Source: Tissierellia bacterium (GTDB lineage Bacteria; Bacillota; Clostridia; Tissierellales; Peptoniphilaceae). From it: 64,000 nt of DNA. Under the pieces are notes generated by a model. The model saw nothing but the letters and a program-made list of their open reading frames with translations, was not told the DNA's origin and did no database searches. Positions 51,676 to 59,736 of the stretch are shown piece by piece; position 1 is the first letter of the stretch; every line of letters begins with the position of its first letter. The position numbers were made by a program, and so were the translations under genes. Location of the stretch: assembly GCA_030537855.1 (NCBI GenBank), contig JAUNVD010000006.1, forward strand, positions 1 through 64,000, read 5' to 3'.

Positions 51676-52314
51676 TTATAAATGGTCTAAGGTATGTAAT
51701 ACTTTCTGGCAAAATTCTTCTGGTGCTTTTAAAGTATCCAAGGTGTATTTACAAATGTATGTTGTAAGTTCTTTTTCATCTTTAAAGATAGATTTATTAG
51801 AAAACACAAAATCATAGATAAACTCTCCTATTCCACCTGTAATATATCGTGACATCCTTTGTATATGTTCAGACGAAATCCAAGGAGCACTCTTTAACAT
51901 AATTTCCCAAAGGGGAATCATTTTTTTCATAATTCTATCTTGCAAATCTAAGATAAAGAAACGATTATCTAAGGATGGTCCTCTATGAATAGCCAACCGA
52001 CTCTCTTCTAAAGTTTTCATGAATATTTCAATTCCTTGATTTATTTTCACCTCGAAGGATATGGTATCATCTTTCACAAGGGACTCTAAGTCTAAAATAT
52101 AATGTTCAATATAATTTTCCATGACTTTATGGTAAATATCCTCTTTCGATTTGAAATAATAATAAAAAACACTAGGGGATAGAGAGCGGTCATTCACCTT
52201 GTCCAATATATCTTTAACAGATGTATGATAATATCCTTTAGAGAAAAAGAGATGCTGAGCGGCATTTATAAATTCTTTTTGGCGTATACTTGAATTCTTT
52301 TTTGGTCTAGCCAT
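51676..52314 (-). CDS. TetR/AcrR family transcriptional regulator
   Basis: A 212-residue repressor. The N-terminal helix-turn-helix (IRQKEFINAAQHLFFSKGYYHTSVKDILDKV, about 8-45) is followed by SPSVFYYYFKSKEDIY, characteristic of TetR proteins, and an all-helical ligand-binding domain. AGGAGG lies before the ATG at 52314; an upstream in-frame start (52365) falls in the promoter. It heads the operon with the methyltransferase and SRPBCC genes and almost certainly represses its own promoter through the palindrome at 52327-52355. Confidence 0.92.
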   Translation of the reverse strand: MARPKKNSSIRQKEFINAAQHLFFSKGYYHTSVKDILDKVNDRSLSPSVFYYYFKSKEDIYHKVMENYIEHYILDLESLVKDDTISFEVKINQGIEIFMKTLEESRLAIHRGPSLDNRFFILDLQDRIMKKMIPLWEIMLKSAPWISSEHIQRMSRYITGGIGEFIYDFVFSNKSIFKDEKELTTYICKYTLDTLKAPEEFCQKVLHTLDHL

Positions 52315-52326
52315 ACTTCCTCCTAC

Positions 52327-52355
52327 TAGTTTATAGAACGTTATTCTATAAACTA
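52327..52355. promoter_or_regulatory. TetR operator palindrome
   Basis: TAGTTTATAGAA and TTCTATAAACTA are perfect 12-bp arms around CGTTA, 12 bases ahead of the tetR start codon and directly abutting the -10 box. Size and position are typical of a TetR autorepression operator. Confidence 0.85.
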
Positions 52356-52384
52356 AATATATCATAAATAAAGATAATTGTAAA
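52356..52384 (-). promoter_or_regulatory. Promoter of the tetR operon
   Basis: On the minus strand TTTACA (52384-52379), a 17-bp spacer, then TATATT (52361-52356). The operator begins at the next base and would cover the transcription start. Confidence 0.82.
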
Positions 52385-52391
52385 TAAATGC

Positions 52392-52416
52392 AAAAAAAGG
52401 AGTCCTTAGACTCCTT
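52392..52416 (-). terminator. Terminator of the potassium-channel gene
   Basis: AAGGAGTC and GACTCCTT pair around CTTA, with a T-run on the minus strand. Confidence 0.87.
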
Positions 52417-52419
52417 CGA

Positions 52420-53427
52420 TTATCCACTTTGTTTTACTAGTTGTAAAAGTATATCCACTTGTTCTTCGGTTCCTAGTACTATTAAAACATCTCCTTCTTT
52501 TATCGTATAATCTCCAGAAGGATTAAAGTTCATAGTATCGGAATACTCTTCTTTTACTGCCAAGACAATAAGACCTGTTTTTTTCGGAATTTCTACGTCA
52601 CGAAGTTTTTTCTCAATCATATGACTATATTGAGGAACTTCCACTTCTTCTAAGTCTAAAGCCACATTCCCCACTCTTGTGATAACATCTAGGAAGGAAA
52701 TAATTTGTGGGCGCATCATCATTCCTGCCATACGTTTCCCCCCAATTTCACTAATGGAAATAGTATTATCAGCTCCTACTTTACAAAGTTTTTCGTGAGA
52801 ACCAGGGGCGATGGAACTAGCAATAATATATAATTTAGGAGAAAGTTCTCGAGCTGTTAAGACAATCATAATATTTTCCATATCAGAAGGTAGGTTTGCT
52901 AAGAGACCTTTTGCTTTTTCTATTCTTGCTAATTTTAGTACCTCTTCAGATGTTGGATCACCACAGATTACCAAGATTCCCTTTTCTTTTAAGTAATGGC
53001 AACGTTCTTCATTATGATCAATAACCACAAATGGTGCCTCATGTCGAATAAAATCATTTATAATTGCTTTTCCAGATTCATTAGCTCCACATAGAATATA
53101 ATGATTTTGTAATGCTTTAATGGCTCCTTCCATTTTACGATCCCTCCATATATCTTGTATTCGTCCATCAATAAACATAACTAGAACTGTGGTAAAGGTA
53201 TAACCAACAGTACCTACTCCAAGAAATATTAAAAAAATAGAAAATATTTGAGCAGCTTCTGTCATCATGGTTACTTCTTTATATCCAACGGTGGAGATGG
53301 TGATAACTGTCATATATAATGCTGAAATAAAAGGGATTTTTAAAAGTAGCATATAGCCAAGGGTTCCAGCTACCAACAAGCCGCAAAATAAAACTAAAAT
53401 AATCTTCAATTTTTTACGATCTTCCAT
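52420..53427 (-). CDS. Potassium channel with RCK (TrkA-N/TrkA-C) domains
   Basis: A 335-residue ligand-gated potassium channel. Two membrane helices flank the pore with selectivity filter TVGY (about 46-49). The cytoplasmic TrkA-N Rossmann domain starts near 105 (HYILCGANESGKAIINDF) and a TrkA-C domain forms the C-terminus (PSGDYTIKEGDVLIVLG). It resembles MthK/YugO-type channels. AAGGAG precedes the start. c-di-AMP often controls such channels, so the GdpP encoded here may influence it; that is inference. Confidence 0.93.
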   Translation of the reverse strand: MEDRKKLKIILVLFCGLLVAGTLGYMLLLKIPFISALYMTVITISTVGYKEVTMMTEAAQIFSIFLIFLGVGTVGYTFTTVLVMFIDGRIQDIWRDRKMEGAIKALQNHYILCGANESGKAIINDFIRHEAPFVVIDHNEERCHYLKEKGILVICGDPTSEEVLKLARIEKAKGLLANLPSDMENIMIVLTARELSPKLYIIASSIAPGSHEKLCKVGADNTISISEIGGKRMAGMMMRPQIISFLDVITRVGNVALDLEEVEVPQYSHMIEKKLRDVEIPKKTGLIVLAVKEEYSDTMNFNPSGDYTIKEGDVLIVLGTEEQVDILLQLVKQSG

Positions 53428-53576
53428 TTTTATCTCCTTTTGATTCTTATTATGTTCTAAAAAAATTCCAGAATTTCTTGAAAGAAAGATTATTCTTATT
53501 ATACAATACTATAAAGTACTTGTCTTTAGTTTGGAAAAGTTTTTGAGAGTTTCAGAAAAATCTTGGAGGTGAACCT

Positions 53577-54365
53577 TTGAAGTATAAAAAGAGAAGTTTT
53601 GTTAATATTGTATTTTTGGCGATTACTTTGTTGTTTAATGGGTTAGGTGCTTTCGGAATTATTAATGGAATGAGCCAACAAAAGGTATCTGCAAAATACC
53701 CAACGTTTATAACTCCAGCAGGCTTTACTTTTAGTATATGGTCTGTTATTTATATTCTTCTTTTCGCTTCTGTTCTTGTTCTTTATTGGAAGAGAAATGA
53801 AGATTATTATAAAAAATTTTTAGATAAAGGAAGTTTATTATTTTGGATTTCTTGTATTTTAAATATTTTATGGGTCATTGTATTTTCCTTTGAAATGATT
53901 GGGATTTCTTTTATCCTTATTTTTCTTTTTTTAATAACCTTACTTTTTATTTTACGAACTTTGTATAAGTTTAGAAGTGATAATTCTTGGCTTTTGCCTA
54001 TTACCTTTGGTATCTATGGGGGATGGGTTTTTATTGCAACGATTGTAAATGGGGCAGCGTATTTAGAATCTATTGATTTTCAAAGATTTGGAATGAGTCA
54101 GGAGATTTTTTATTCCATTCTATTAATTGCTACTATCTTTTTGGCAATCCTTGTACAAGGGTATCACAAAAATGCTATCTTTCTATTACCAATGGTGTGG
54201 GCTTTTTATGGAATTTATAAGGCTTTAGGTCCTATATCTTCCCATAAAGTTATTCATATGATCTTAATTGGTGGCATGATTATATTTTTATTATTTATAG
54301 GTAAGGTTTTCCATAAAAATAAATATAAAATATATCCTAAGGTTTTCAAACCTATTTTAAAATAA
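53577..54365 (+). CDS. TspO/MBR-related tryptophan-rich sensory protein
   Basis: A 262-residue polytopic protein with about eight helices. TPAGFTFSIWSVIYILL and FGIYGGWVFIATIVNGAAYL resemble TspO/MBR proteins, which bind porphyrins and cholesterol-like ligands, but it is longer than the usual 150-170 residues, like a recognised long group in Bacillota. The start is TTG, 6 bases after GGAGGTG. Function unproven. Confidence 0.75.
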   Translation: MKYKKRSFVNIVFLAITLLFNGLGAFGIINGMSQQKVSAKYPTFITPAGFTFSIWSVIYILLFASVLVLYWKRNEDYYKKFLDKGSLLFWISCILNILWVIVFSFEMIGISFILIFLFLITLLFILRTLYKFRSDNSWLLPITFGIYGGWVFIATIVNGAAYLESIDFQRFGMSQEIFYSILLIATIFLAILVQGYHKNAIFLLPMVWAFYGIYKALGPISSHKVIHMILIGGMIIFLLFIGKVFHKNKYKIYPKVFKPILK

Positions 54366-54368
54366 GAT

Positions 54369-54396
54369 TGGCTACGTTGGTAGCCACTTTTTATTT
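54369..54396 (+). terminator. Terminator after the TspO-like gene
   Basis: TGGCTAC and GTAGCCA pair around GTTG, followed by CTTTTTATTT. Confidence 0.85.
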
Positions 54397-54490
54397 AGGT
54401 TGAGTTAAGAATTATTTACATATTGGCTCAAAATTGTTATAATTTAATTAATAAGATGAAGAGCGAAAAGAATAAAAATGGAGGTGTATG

Positions 54491-55402
54491 ATGAAAAAAT
54501 TATTGGTTTTTATACTTATTTTAGGTTTATTCCTACCAAGTATATCCTTTGGTGCCATCATTATTGATGAAGATGACGAACCTTGTTTAGCTAAAGATTG
54601 TACCATTGATATATACTATAGAGATTTGGCTGGTAGGGATATTCATTCAGCAAAACATGTGAAAGGTTGCTCCGGGGAAACCTTAAATATTCAAGAATAT
54701 ATTATAGATATTGCAACATTTAAATATCATCATTCGGATCCAAGTTCTGTTACATTTGAGAGGGGCAGGACTCCTATGGTAGTGATTGTTTATGAAAAGG
54801 ACTATAAGCCACAACCTGATCCAAGTCCAACGCCAAACCCGACTCCTAACCCAACACCGAATCCCAGCCCTGACCCAAATCCCAATCCAAGTCCCAATCC
54901 GTCCCCAAATCCCACACCTGATCCAAGTCCTAATCCAAGCCCCAATCCAACACCTAACCCCACACCAAATCCAAGTCCTGGGAAAAAAGAGGGCGTGGAA
55001 ACCATTATCTTTAAAATCGGGGTTTCTTCCTATACTGTAGGGGATAAAAAGGTAGAAATGGATGGAAAATCCTATATTAAAAATGATCGCACCATGGTGC
55101 CTCTTCGTTATGTTTCTGAAGCTTTAGGTTTGGTAGTTTCTTATGATGAGATTACAAGAATAGCTACCTTCGAAAAAGAGGATTTTATAATGACATATTC
55201 TTTAGATCGGGAGGAGATGTTTATCAACGGAGAGTTATATCCTTTAGAAGTGATTCCAGAAAATATTGAGGGCAGATTATATGTACCTCTAGGTTTATTA
55301 GCAGATGCTATGGGGATGACTCGAGAAGACCCTCATTCCAATTATAATATTTCTTGGGATGGTGAAAAGAGATGGGTAATTATTACAAGGGAAATTTCAT
55401 AG
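54491..55402 (+). CDS. Secreted proline-rich protein with copper amine oxidase N-terminal-like domain
   Basis: A 303-residue exported protein: signal peptide (about 1-22, ending SFG), an 80-residue N-terminal domain with CLAKDCTIDIYYRD and a third Cys, then a 55-residue repeat of P-N-P-(S/T)-type units (residues about 113-170), and a C-terminal domain of the copper-amine-oxidase N-terminal (stalk) family (YIKNDRTMVPLRYVSEALGL...LYVPLGLLADAMG). The stalk domain is a wall or protein-binding module in clostridia, not an oxidase. ATG 54491 is better spaced from GGAGGTG than 54488. Confidence 0.85.
   Translation: MKKLLVFILILGLFLPSISFGAIIIDEDDEPCLAKDCTIDIYYRDLAGRDIHSAKHVKGCSGETLNIQEYIIDIATFKYHHSDPSSVTFERGRTPMVVIVYEKDYKPQPDPSPTPNPTPNPTPNPSPDPNPNPSPNPSPNPTPDPSPNPSPNPTPNPTPNPSPGKKEGVETIIFKIGVSSYTVGDKKVEMDGKSYIKNDRTMVPLRYVSEALGLVVSYDEITRIATFEKEDFIMTYSLDREEMFINGELYPLEVIPENIEGRLYVPLGLLADAMGMTREDPHSNYNISWDGEKRWVIITREIS
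54814..54985 (+). repeat. Proline-Asn/Ser/Thr coding repeat
   Basis: About 170 bp of degenerate 6- and 12-bp units (CCAAATCC, CCCAATCCAAG-like) encoding alternating PNPS/PNPT/PDPS steps, a wall-spanning linker. Codon variation between units shows it is old or under selection. Opposite frames are open only because of the repeat. Confidence 0.85.
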
Positions 55403-55440
55403 TTTATAGAAAAATTTCATTCAAATGAATAAATAAACGA

Positions 55441-55488
55441 CCCCCACTCGTTGGACTAGGAAAGGTCTAACGAGTGGGGGCTTCTCTT
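55441..55488. terminator. Long bidirectional terminator between convergent genes
   Basis: CCCCCACTCGTT and AACGAGTGGGGG form a 12-bp GC-rich stem with a further inner stem, ending in CTTCTCTTT on the plus strand. It serves the wall protein and possibly the convergent membrane gene. Confidence 0.85.
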
Positions 55489-55501
55489 TAATAAAAACTC
55501 T

Positions 55502-56362
55502 TTAACCAAAAAGTAAAATATCTTGAATAGAAATTACATATGTTAGTCCTAAAGTACAAAGATTTGCAATGAACGCATATAAATATGGCTTTGGTGTAAT
55601 ATTTCTTTTTTTATAGATACTTCCTTCAACAAGAAATATAATGAACTCTAGTATAAAAAATAATAAGAATACAAGTAAGGAACCAAAATATAAATAGGCA
55701 AGATATAAACATAGGGTAAGACAACTTTGGGTTAATAAGTTTGCAATGGCAATAACTTTTAATTTTTCCAATTCCTTTATGTTAAATAAAAAAACGGCAA
55801 TAACCCCTTCCACTAATATGGTCATAATCAATCGGAGTAGGTAAGGGCTTATGTCAAAAAAGGTTAAGGAATTCATATTATTTTCAAATTTAATTCCATC
55901 TTTTGGAATTATAACAGTATTTCCAGAACCCCTAGTTTTCCAATCTATCTTTTTACAATCAATGGTGAATTTTGAATTAAAATACTTGGCTTTTAAGACC
56001 TCGCTAATAGCATATGTATCTATGTCTTTTCGATACATAAGAAGCTTAAAATCTCTTGGAGGATAGTATCCTGCATAGAGTTCATGATTCTTTTCTTTTG
56101 TATCAATAGCTTCTGAAAATTCTTCTATAAAATAATATCCGTCAGCGTCTTGGAAGGTTTGGAAGGGCAGGTACATATCATTGTTATACCCATCTTCTAC
56201 CCCAAAGGGGCCTGTGGATTTTTCTTTGGACAAAGCTGTAACGATAAAATCCTTTGAATTTCCTTGAAAGATAATGGTAAGAGTAGGTTTTGGACCAATA
56301 TCTCCATAGACTGTTGAGGATAACAATAGAATAATCAAAACAAACAGGATTAATTTTTTCAT
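55502..56362 (-). CDS. Membrane protein of unknown function with exported N-terminal domain
   Basis: A 286-residue protein: signal peptide (about 1-19, ending VYG), an extracellular domain of about 140 residues beginning DIGPKPTLTIIFQG, then four membrane helices between about 170 and 285. The DIGPKP opening recurs in uncharacterised clostridial membrane proteins as far as I recall. AGGTGA precedes the start at 56362; an earlier in-frame ATG (56401) has no site. No function can be assigned. Confidence 0.75.
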   Translation of the reverse strand: MKKLILFVLIILLLSSTVYGDIGPKPTLTIIFQGNSKDFIVTALSKEKSTGPFGVEDGYNNDMYLPFQTFQDADGYYFIEEFSEAIDTKEKNHELYAGYYPPRDFKLLMYRKDIDTYAISEVLKAKYFNSKFTIDCKKIDWKTRGSGNTVIIPKDGIKFENNMNSLTFFDISPYLLRLIMTILVEGVIAVFLFNIKELEKLKVIAIANLLTQSCLTLCLYLAYLYFGSLLVFLLFFILEFIIFLVEGSIYKKRNITPKPYLYAFIANLCTLGLTYVISIQDILLFG

Positions 56363-56539
56363 AAGATCACCTAGTACATCTTTATAATAATGTTCTATCA
56401 TTTACATTATATATGATTTTAAGAAAAAGTGTTATGTTGTAACCATATATTTTCAAGTGCCATTCTCCGTAGAAATATGATACACTTGTATTGATGATAT
56501 ATTGAATGAATCTATAAGGTTTAAAATAAGGGGTGTAAG

Positions 56540-57430
56540 ATGAATCAAGAACAATTACAAAGAATTCGAGATGACAAAGGATTTATTGCAGCATTGGATC
56601 AATCTGGTGGCAGTACGCCAAAAGCACTAGAGCGTTATGGTGTTATGGAAGATGCTTATAAAAATGAAGAGGAAATGTTCGATTGTATTCACAAAATGCG
56701 AACACGAATTATAAAATCACCATCTTTTACGAAAGAAAATATTATTGGGGCAATTTTATTTGAGAAGACGATGAATTCTAAAATTGATGGAAAGTATACT
56801 GGAGATTTCTTATGGGAGGATAAGGGAATCGTTCCATTTTTAAAAGTAGATGAAGGATTAGCTGAATTAAAAGATGGGGTCCAATTGATGAAACCTATTA
56901 AGGGACTGGATGAAAGATTAGCTTCTGCAAAGGAACATCATATTTTTGGAACAAAGATGCGCTCTGTTATTAAAGAATATGATGAAAAAGGAATCGATGA
57001 AATTGTACAGCAACAATATGAATATGCAAATCGAATTTTTGAAGCTGGGTTTGTACCTATCATTGAGCCAGAAGTAGATATTCATGCAGAAGAAAAGGAA
57101 AAAATTGAAGGGTATTTAAAAAAGGCCTTAGTGCGAGAATTGGAAGCTTCTGATAAAGATAAGGTATATATGTTTAAATTAACTTTACCAGAAGAAAAAG
57201 ATTTATATTTAGAGCTTTATGATTACCCACAAACATTAAAGGTGGTAGCTCTTTCTGGAGGATATACTAGAGAGGAAGCGAATCGTCGTTTACAAGAGAA
57301 TAAAAAAATCGTAGCATCATTTAGTAGAGGGTTAACGGAATCTCTTATGGTAAATCAGTCTGAAGAGGAATTCGATAAAGTTTTAAAAGATTCTATTGAA
57401 TCTATTGCAAAAGCAGGAAATGATGAATAA
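56540..57430 (+). CDS. Class I fructose-bisphosphate aldolase
   Basis: A 296-residue Schiff-base aldolase cleaving fructose 1,6-bisphosphate to the two triose phosphates in glycolysis. It opens QLQRIRDDKGFIAALDQSGGSTPKAL; the active-site Lys lies in VYMFKLTLPEEKD, and FVPIIEPEVDIH and VVALSGGYTREEA are family segments. It belongs to the bacterial class I group found in Bacillota. GGGGTG precedes the ATG. Monocistronic. Confidence 0.95.
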   Translation: MNQEQLQRIRDDKGFIAALDQSGGSTPKALERYGVMEDAYKNEEEMFDCIHKMRTRIIKSPSFTKENIIGAILFEKTMNSKIDGKYTGDFLWEDKGIVPFLKVDEGLAELKDGVQLMKPIKGLDERLASAKEHHIFGTKMRSVIKEYDEKGIDEIVQQQYEYANRIFEAGFVPIIEPEVDIHAEEKEKIEGYLKKALVRELEASDKDKVYMFKLTLPEEKDLYLELYDYPQTLKVVALSGGYTREEANRRLQENKKIVASFSRGLTESLMVNQSEEEFDKVLKDSIESIAKAGNDE

Positions 57431-57437
57431 TCAAAAG

Positions 57438-57464
57438 AACTAGCCTTATGGGGCTAGTTTTTTT
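57438..57464 (+). terminator. Terminator after the aldolase gene
   Basis: AACTAGCC and GGCTAGTT pair around a short loop, with a T-run. Confidence 0.88.
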
Positions 57465-57465
57465 A

Positions 57466-57493
57466 TAAAAAGAGAGCATCTTTATAGATGCTC
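57466..57493 (-). terminator. Terminator after queT
   Basis: On the minus strand GAGCATC and GATGCTC pair around TATAAA, followed by TCTTTTT. Confidence 0.8.
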
Positions 57494-57509
57494 CTAAAAT
57501 GTTCTTGGG

Positions 57510-57989
57510 TTATAAATTTCTTATTTTTTCCATGATTACAGAATTTTTTTGTAAACTTCGAAATAATGGAATTCCTATGATAGAGACGATTATAATCTCT
57601 GAAAGAAAAATTTGAGCACCAATAAGAAGACCATTTACTGAAGTTCCAGTGATTTTAACAATGACGAGAGATATAATAACTCCATTAAAAATAGCAGGCA
57701 TAATAGAAGCTAGATAAATATTTTTCACTTTAGTCATAGCAAAGAGAGAAAGAAAGGTAGCTAATGAACCAAAGATAACATCAATAATCCCAAAGGGAGA
57801 TGCTATATTTGCCAATCCACAACCTAGAGTCAACCCAGGAATAAAAGCTGGATTATAATAAGCTAAAAGGGTGAGGGCTTCAGGAAATCGAAATTGAATG
57901 GGGCCATAAGAAAAGGGAAATGCTATTGTAAGAACAGCATAAATCCCAGCAATCACTGCTGTTTGTACTAGAAATTTCGTGTTCTTCAT
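57510..57989 (-). CDS. queT: QueT family queuosine-precursor transporter (ECF S-component)
   Basis: A 159-residue membrane protein with about five helices of the QueT family, the substrate-binding part of an ECF transporter for preQ1 or another queuosine precursor. FPFSYGPIQFRFPEALTLLAYYNPAFIPGLTLGCGLANI is the family core. The ECF ATPase and T-component are not nearby and are presumably shared. The leader carries a preQ1-I-type aptamer, a leader peptide and a terminator, which strongly supports the assignment. Confidence 0.93.
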   Translation of the reverse strand: MKNTKFLVQTAVIAGIYAVLTIAFPFSYGPIQFRFPEALTLLAYYNPAFIPGLTLGCGLANIASPFGIIDVIFGSLATFLSLFAMTKVKNIYLASIMPAIFNGVIISLVIVKITGTSVNGLLIGAQIFLSEIIIVSIIGIPLFRSLQKNSVIMEKIRNL

Positions 57990-58010
57990 AAGAGTAGTCC
58001 CTTCTGAATA

Positions 58011-58032
58011 TAAAAAAAGCCGTTTTCACGGC
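58011..58032 (-). terminator. Attenuator hairpin upstream of queT
   Basis: On the minus strand GCCGT-GAAA-ACGGC is followed by seven T. It lies between the preQ1 aptamer and the queT start, so it is a regulated transcription terminator. Confidence 0.88.
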
Positions 58033-58040
58033 AAATCCAT

Positions 58041-58064
58041 CTAGGTTTTAATATATACATACAT
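58041..58064 (-). CDS. Possible leader peptide MYVYIKT upstream of queT
   Basis: ATG-TAT-GTA-TAT-ATT-AAA-ACC-TAG on the minus strand, preceded at 4 bases by AAGGAAG, which is the 3' tail of the aptamer. Its stop codon lies 8 bases before the attenuator hairpin. Two of seven codons are UAU (Tyr), read by a queuosine-modified tRNA. Coding status is inferred only from the ribosome site and position. Confidence 0.45.
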   Translation of the reverse strand: MYVYIKT

Positions 58065-58069
58065 ATCAC

Positions 58070-58108
58070 TTCCTTGATTTTTTTAGAATGGGTGCCAAGA
58101 AACATTCC
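58070..58108 (-). promoter_or_regulatory. preQ1-I riboswitch aptamer of queT
   Basis: Read on the minus strand: P1 GAATG/CATTC (58107-58103/58090-58086), an 11-12-nt loop TTTCTTGGCACC, and an A-rich tail TAAAAAAATCAAGG. The loop's CTTG can pair with CAAG of the tail to make the pseudoknot P2. Layout, loop length and CACC/A-rich tail agree with the preQ1-I class, with P2 differing from the Bacillus version in a compensating way. The gene it precedes is a preQ1-pathway transporter. Confidence 0.87.
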
Positions 58109-58189
58109 TTTTTTAGTGTACGGGAATTATAATAAAAAAGCAAGAATTTTTTACAGTATTCTTTTTATTTTATGAAACATGTTATAATA

Positions 58190-58198
58190 AACATCATT
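58190..58198 (+). promoter_or_regulatory. Extended -10 of the MATE gene
   Basis: TGTTATAAT lies about 30 bases before the MATE start codon, a consensus extended -10 element. Confidence 0.5.
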
Positions 58199-58227
58199 AT
58201 TAAAAATCTGAAATATTGAGGTATATT

Positions 58228-59577
58228 ATGGTTAGTAATAAATCTTTTTTTAAGATGATTCAAGGAGTTGTCATACCCTTAGCGTTACAAAATTTAATTA
58301 ATGTGGCTGTTATGGGAGCAGATGTTTTGATGCTAGGAAAAGTCTCAGAAAAAACTCTTTCTGCTGCTAGTTTGGCCAATCAGATTCAATTTGTGATGAC
58401 TCTTATCTTTTTTGGTATTGCTTCAGGATCCAATGTATTAACAGCCCAATACTATGGGAAAGGTGATATGGATACGGTAAAAAAAATATTTGGAATGGCT
58501 CTACGTTTGTCTTTAAAGATTGGCTTGGTGATTACTATTCTTGTATGGTTTTTCCCTGATGAAGCCATGAAAATATTTACATCAGACCCAGAGGTTATAG
58601 CATTAGGAATAAAATATCTACGTATTATTTGTATCTCCTATATATTTTCTGCTATTTCCATGTCTTATTTAATTTCTTTACGTAGTGTTGGGCAAGTGGC
58701 ATTTTCCACTATGGTTTATTTTATTTCGTTAATTGTAAATATTATTCTTAATTCTATTTTGATCTTTGGTCTCTTTGGTGCTCCAAGATTATTGATTCAA
58801 GGAGCTGCTATAGGAACCTTGATTGCAAGATTTGTGGAAGTTCTTTTATGTTATTGGTATAGTAAATCCTTTGGGAAATTAAAGTTGTCTTTAAAGTCTT
58901 TTAAAGTAAAAAACAAAATATTACAAAAGGACTTTTATAAATATTCTATCCCTGTTATTATGAATGAACTTTTATGGGGGTCGGGGATTGCTATGACAGC
59001 AGCGATTATTGGTCATATTGGCTCCGAGGCAGCAGCTGCAAATTCTGTAATTCAACTATTACGTCAATTAGCTATGGTTCTTTGCTTTGGATTGGCATCT
59101 GGAACAGCAGTGATTTTAGGTAAATTTCTTGGACAAAAGGAAATGGATGTAGCAAAAGAATATGGAAAGAAGTTTTTACAAGCAAGCTTTTTGACTGGAT
59201 CCATAGGTGCTTTGGTGATGATCCTACTTTTACCAATACTCCTACCCTTTCTTTCCATTAGCCCTTTGGCGAAAGAATATCTACATTATATGATTAAGGT
59301 GACTGTTTTTTATGCACTGGCACAAAGTTTAAATGCCACATTGGTAGTGGGTATATTTCGAGCAGGAGGACTTACTAAACTTGGACTTTACTTTGAAATA
59401 GGTGCTTTATGGGGAGTGTCTGTGTTGTGTGGTTGGTTAGCTGCTTTCGTATTTCAACTTGATTTTAAAATTGTATACTTAATTATCTTAGCAGATGAAT
59501 GGATTAAGTTACTTCCTGTGTTTTATTTTTACAAAAAAGGGATATGGTTAAATCACTTAACAAGAGAAAATATGTAA
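58228..59577 (+). CDS. MATE family efflux transporter
   Basis: A 449-residue protein with 12 helices of the MATE (NorM/DinF) family, exporting cationic drugs or metabolites against a sodium or proton gradient. Typical segments: VIPLALQNLINVAVMGADVLMLG, ANQIQFVMTLIFFGIASGSNVLTAQYYG, and the second-half equivalent ANSVIQLLRQLAMVLCFGLASGTAVILGKFLG. GAGGT precedes ATG 58228; the TTG at 58216 is part of that site. Sodium coupling would suit an organism with a sodium-pumping decarboxylase. Confidence 0.93.
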   Translation: MVSNKSFFKMIQGVVIPLALQNLINVAVMGADVLMLGKVSEKTLSAASLANQIQFVMTLIFFGIASGSNVLTAQYYGKGDMDTVKKIFGMALRLSLKIGLVITILVWFFPDEAMKIFTSDPEVIALGIKYLRIICISYIFSAISMSYLISLRSVGQVAFSTMVYFISLIVNIILNSILIFGLFGAPRLLIQGAAIGTLIARFVEVLLCYWYSKSFGKLKLSLKSFKVKNKILQKDFYKYSIPVIMNELLWGSGIAMTAAIIGHIGSEAAAANSVIQLLRQLAMVLCFGLASGTAVILGKFLGQKEMDVAKEYGKKFLQASFLTGSIGALVMILLLPILLPFLSISPLAKEYLHYMIKVTVFYALAQSLNATLVVGIFRAGGLTKLGLYFEIGALWGVSVLCGWLAAFVFQLDFKIVYLIILADEWIKLLPVFYFYKKGIWLNHLTRENM

Positions 59578-59580
59578 AGA

Positions 59581-59607
59581 AAACTCTAAGGCTTCTTAGA
59601 GTTTTTT
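59581..59607 (+). terminator. Terminator after the MATE gene
   Basis: AAACTCTAAG and CTTAGAGTTT pair perfectly around GCTT, followed by T. Confidence 0.9.
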
Positions 59608-59665
59608 AAAAAGAAAATAAATTTGCAGACAAAGCAAAAATGAACTAGCGTTCTAAATAAAAATA

Positions 59666-59674
59666 TGTTATGAT
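59666..59674 (+). promoter_or_regulatory. Possible promoter of the cas operon
   Basis: TGTTATGAT is an extended -10-like element about 60 bases before cas2. No good -35 box is seen. Confidence 0.4.
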
Positions 59675-59736
59675 AGAAACAATATAGTAGATATTATAAT
59701 TTAATAGAACATATAGACAAAGGTAGGGTGAAAATC

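Noticed and set aside
54814-54985. CRISPR array or minisatellite
   Set aside because: The units are short, degenerate and in frame, encoding a Pro-Asn-Pro linker; there are no unique spacers.
54802-55005. Glycine-rich protein on the minus strand
   Set aside because: It is the mirror of the proline-repeat coding sequence; there is no ribosome site, and the open frame follows from the repeat composition.
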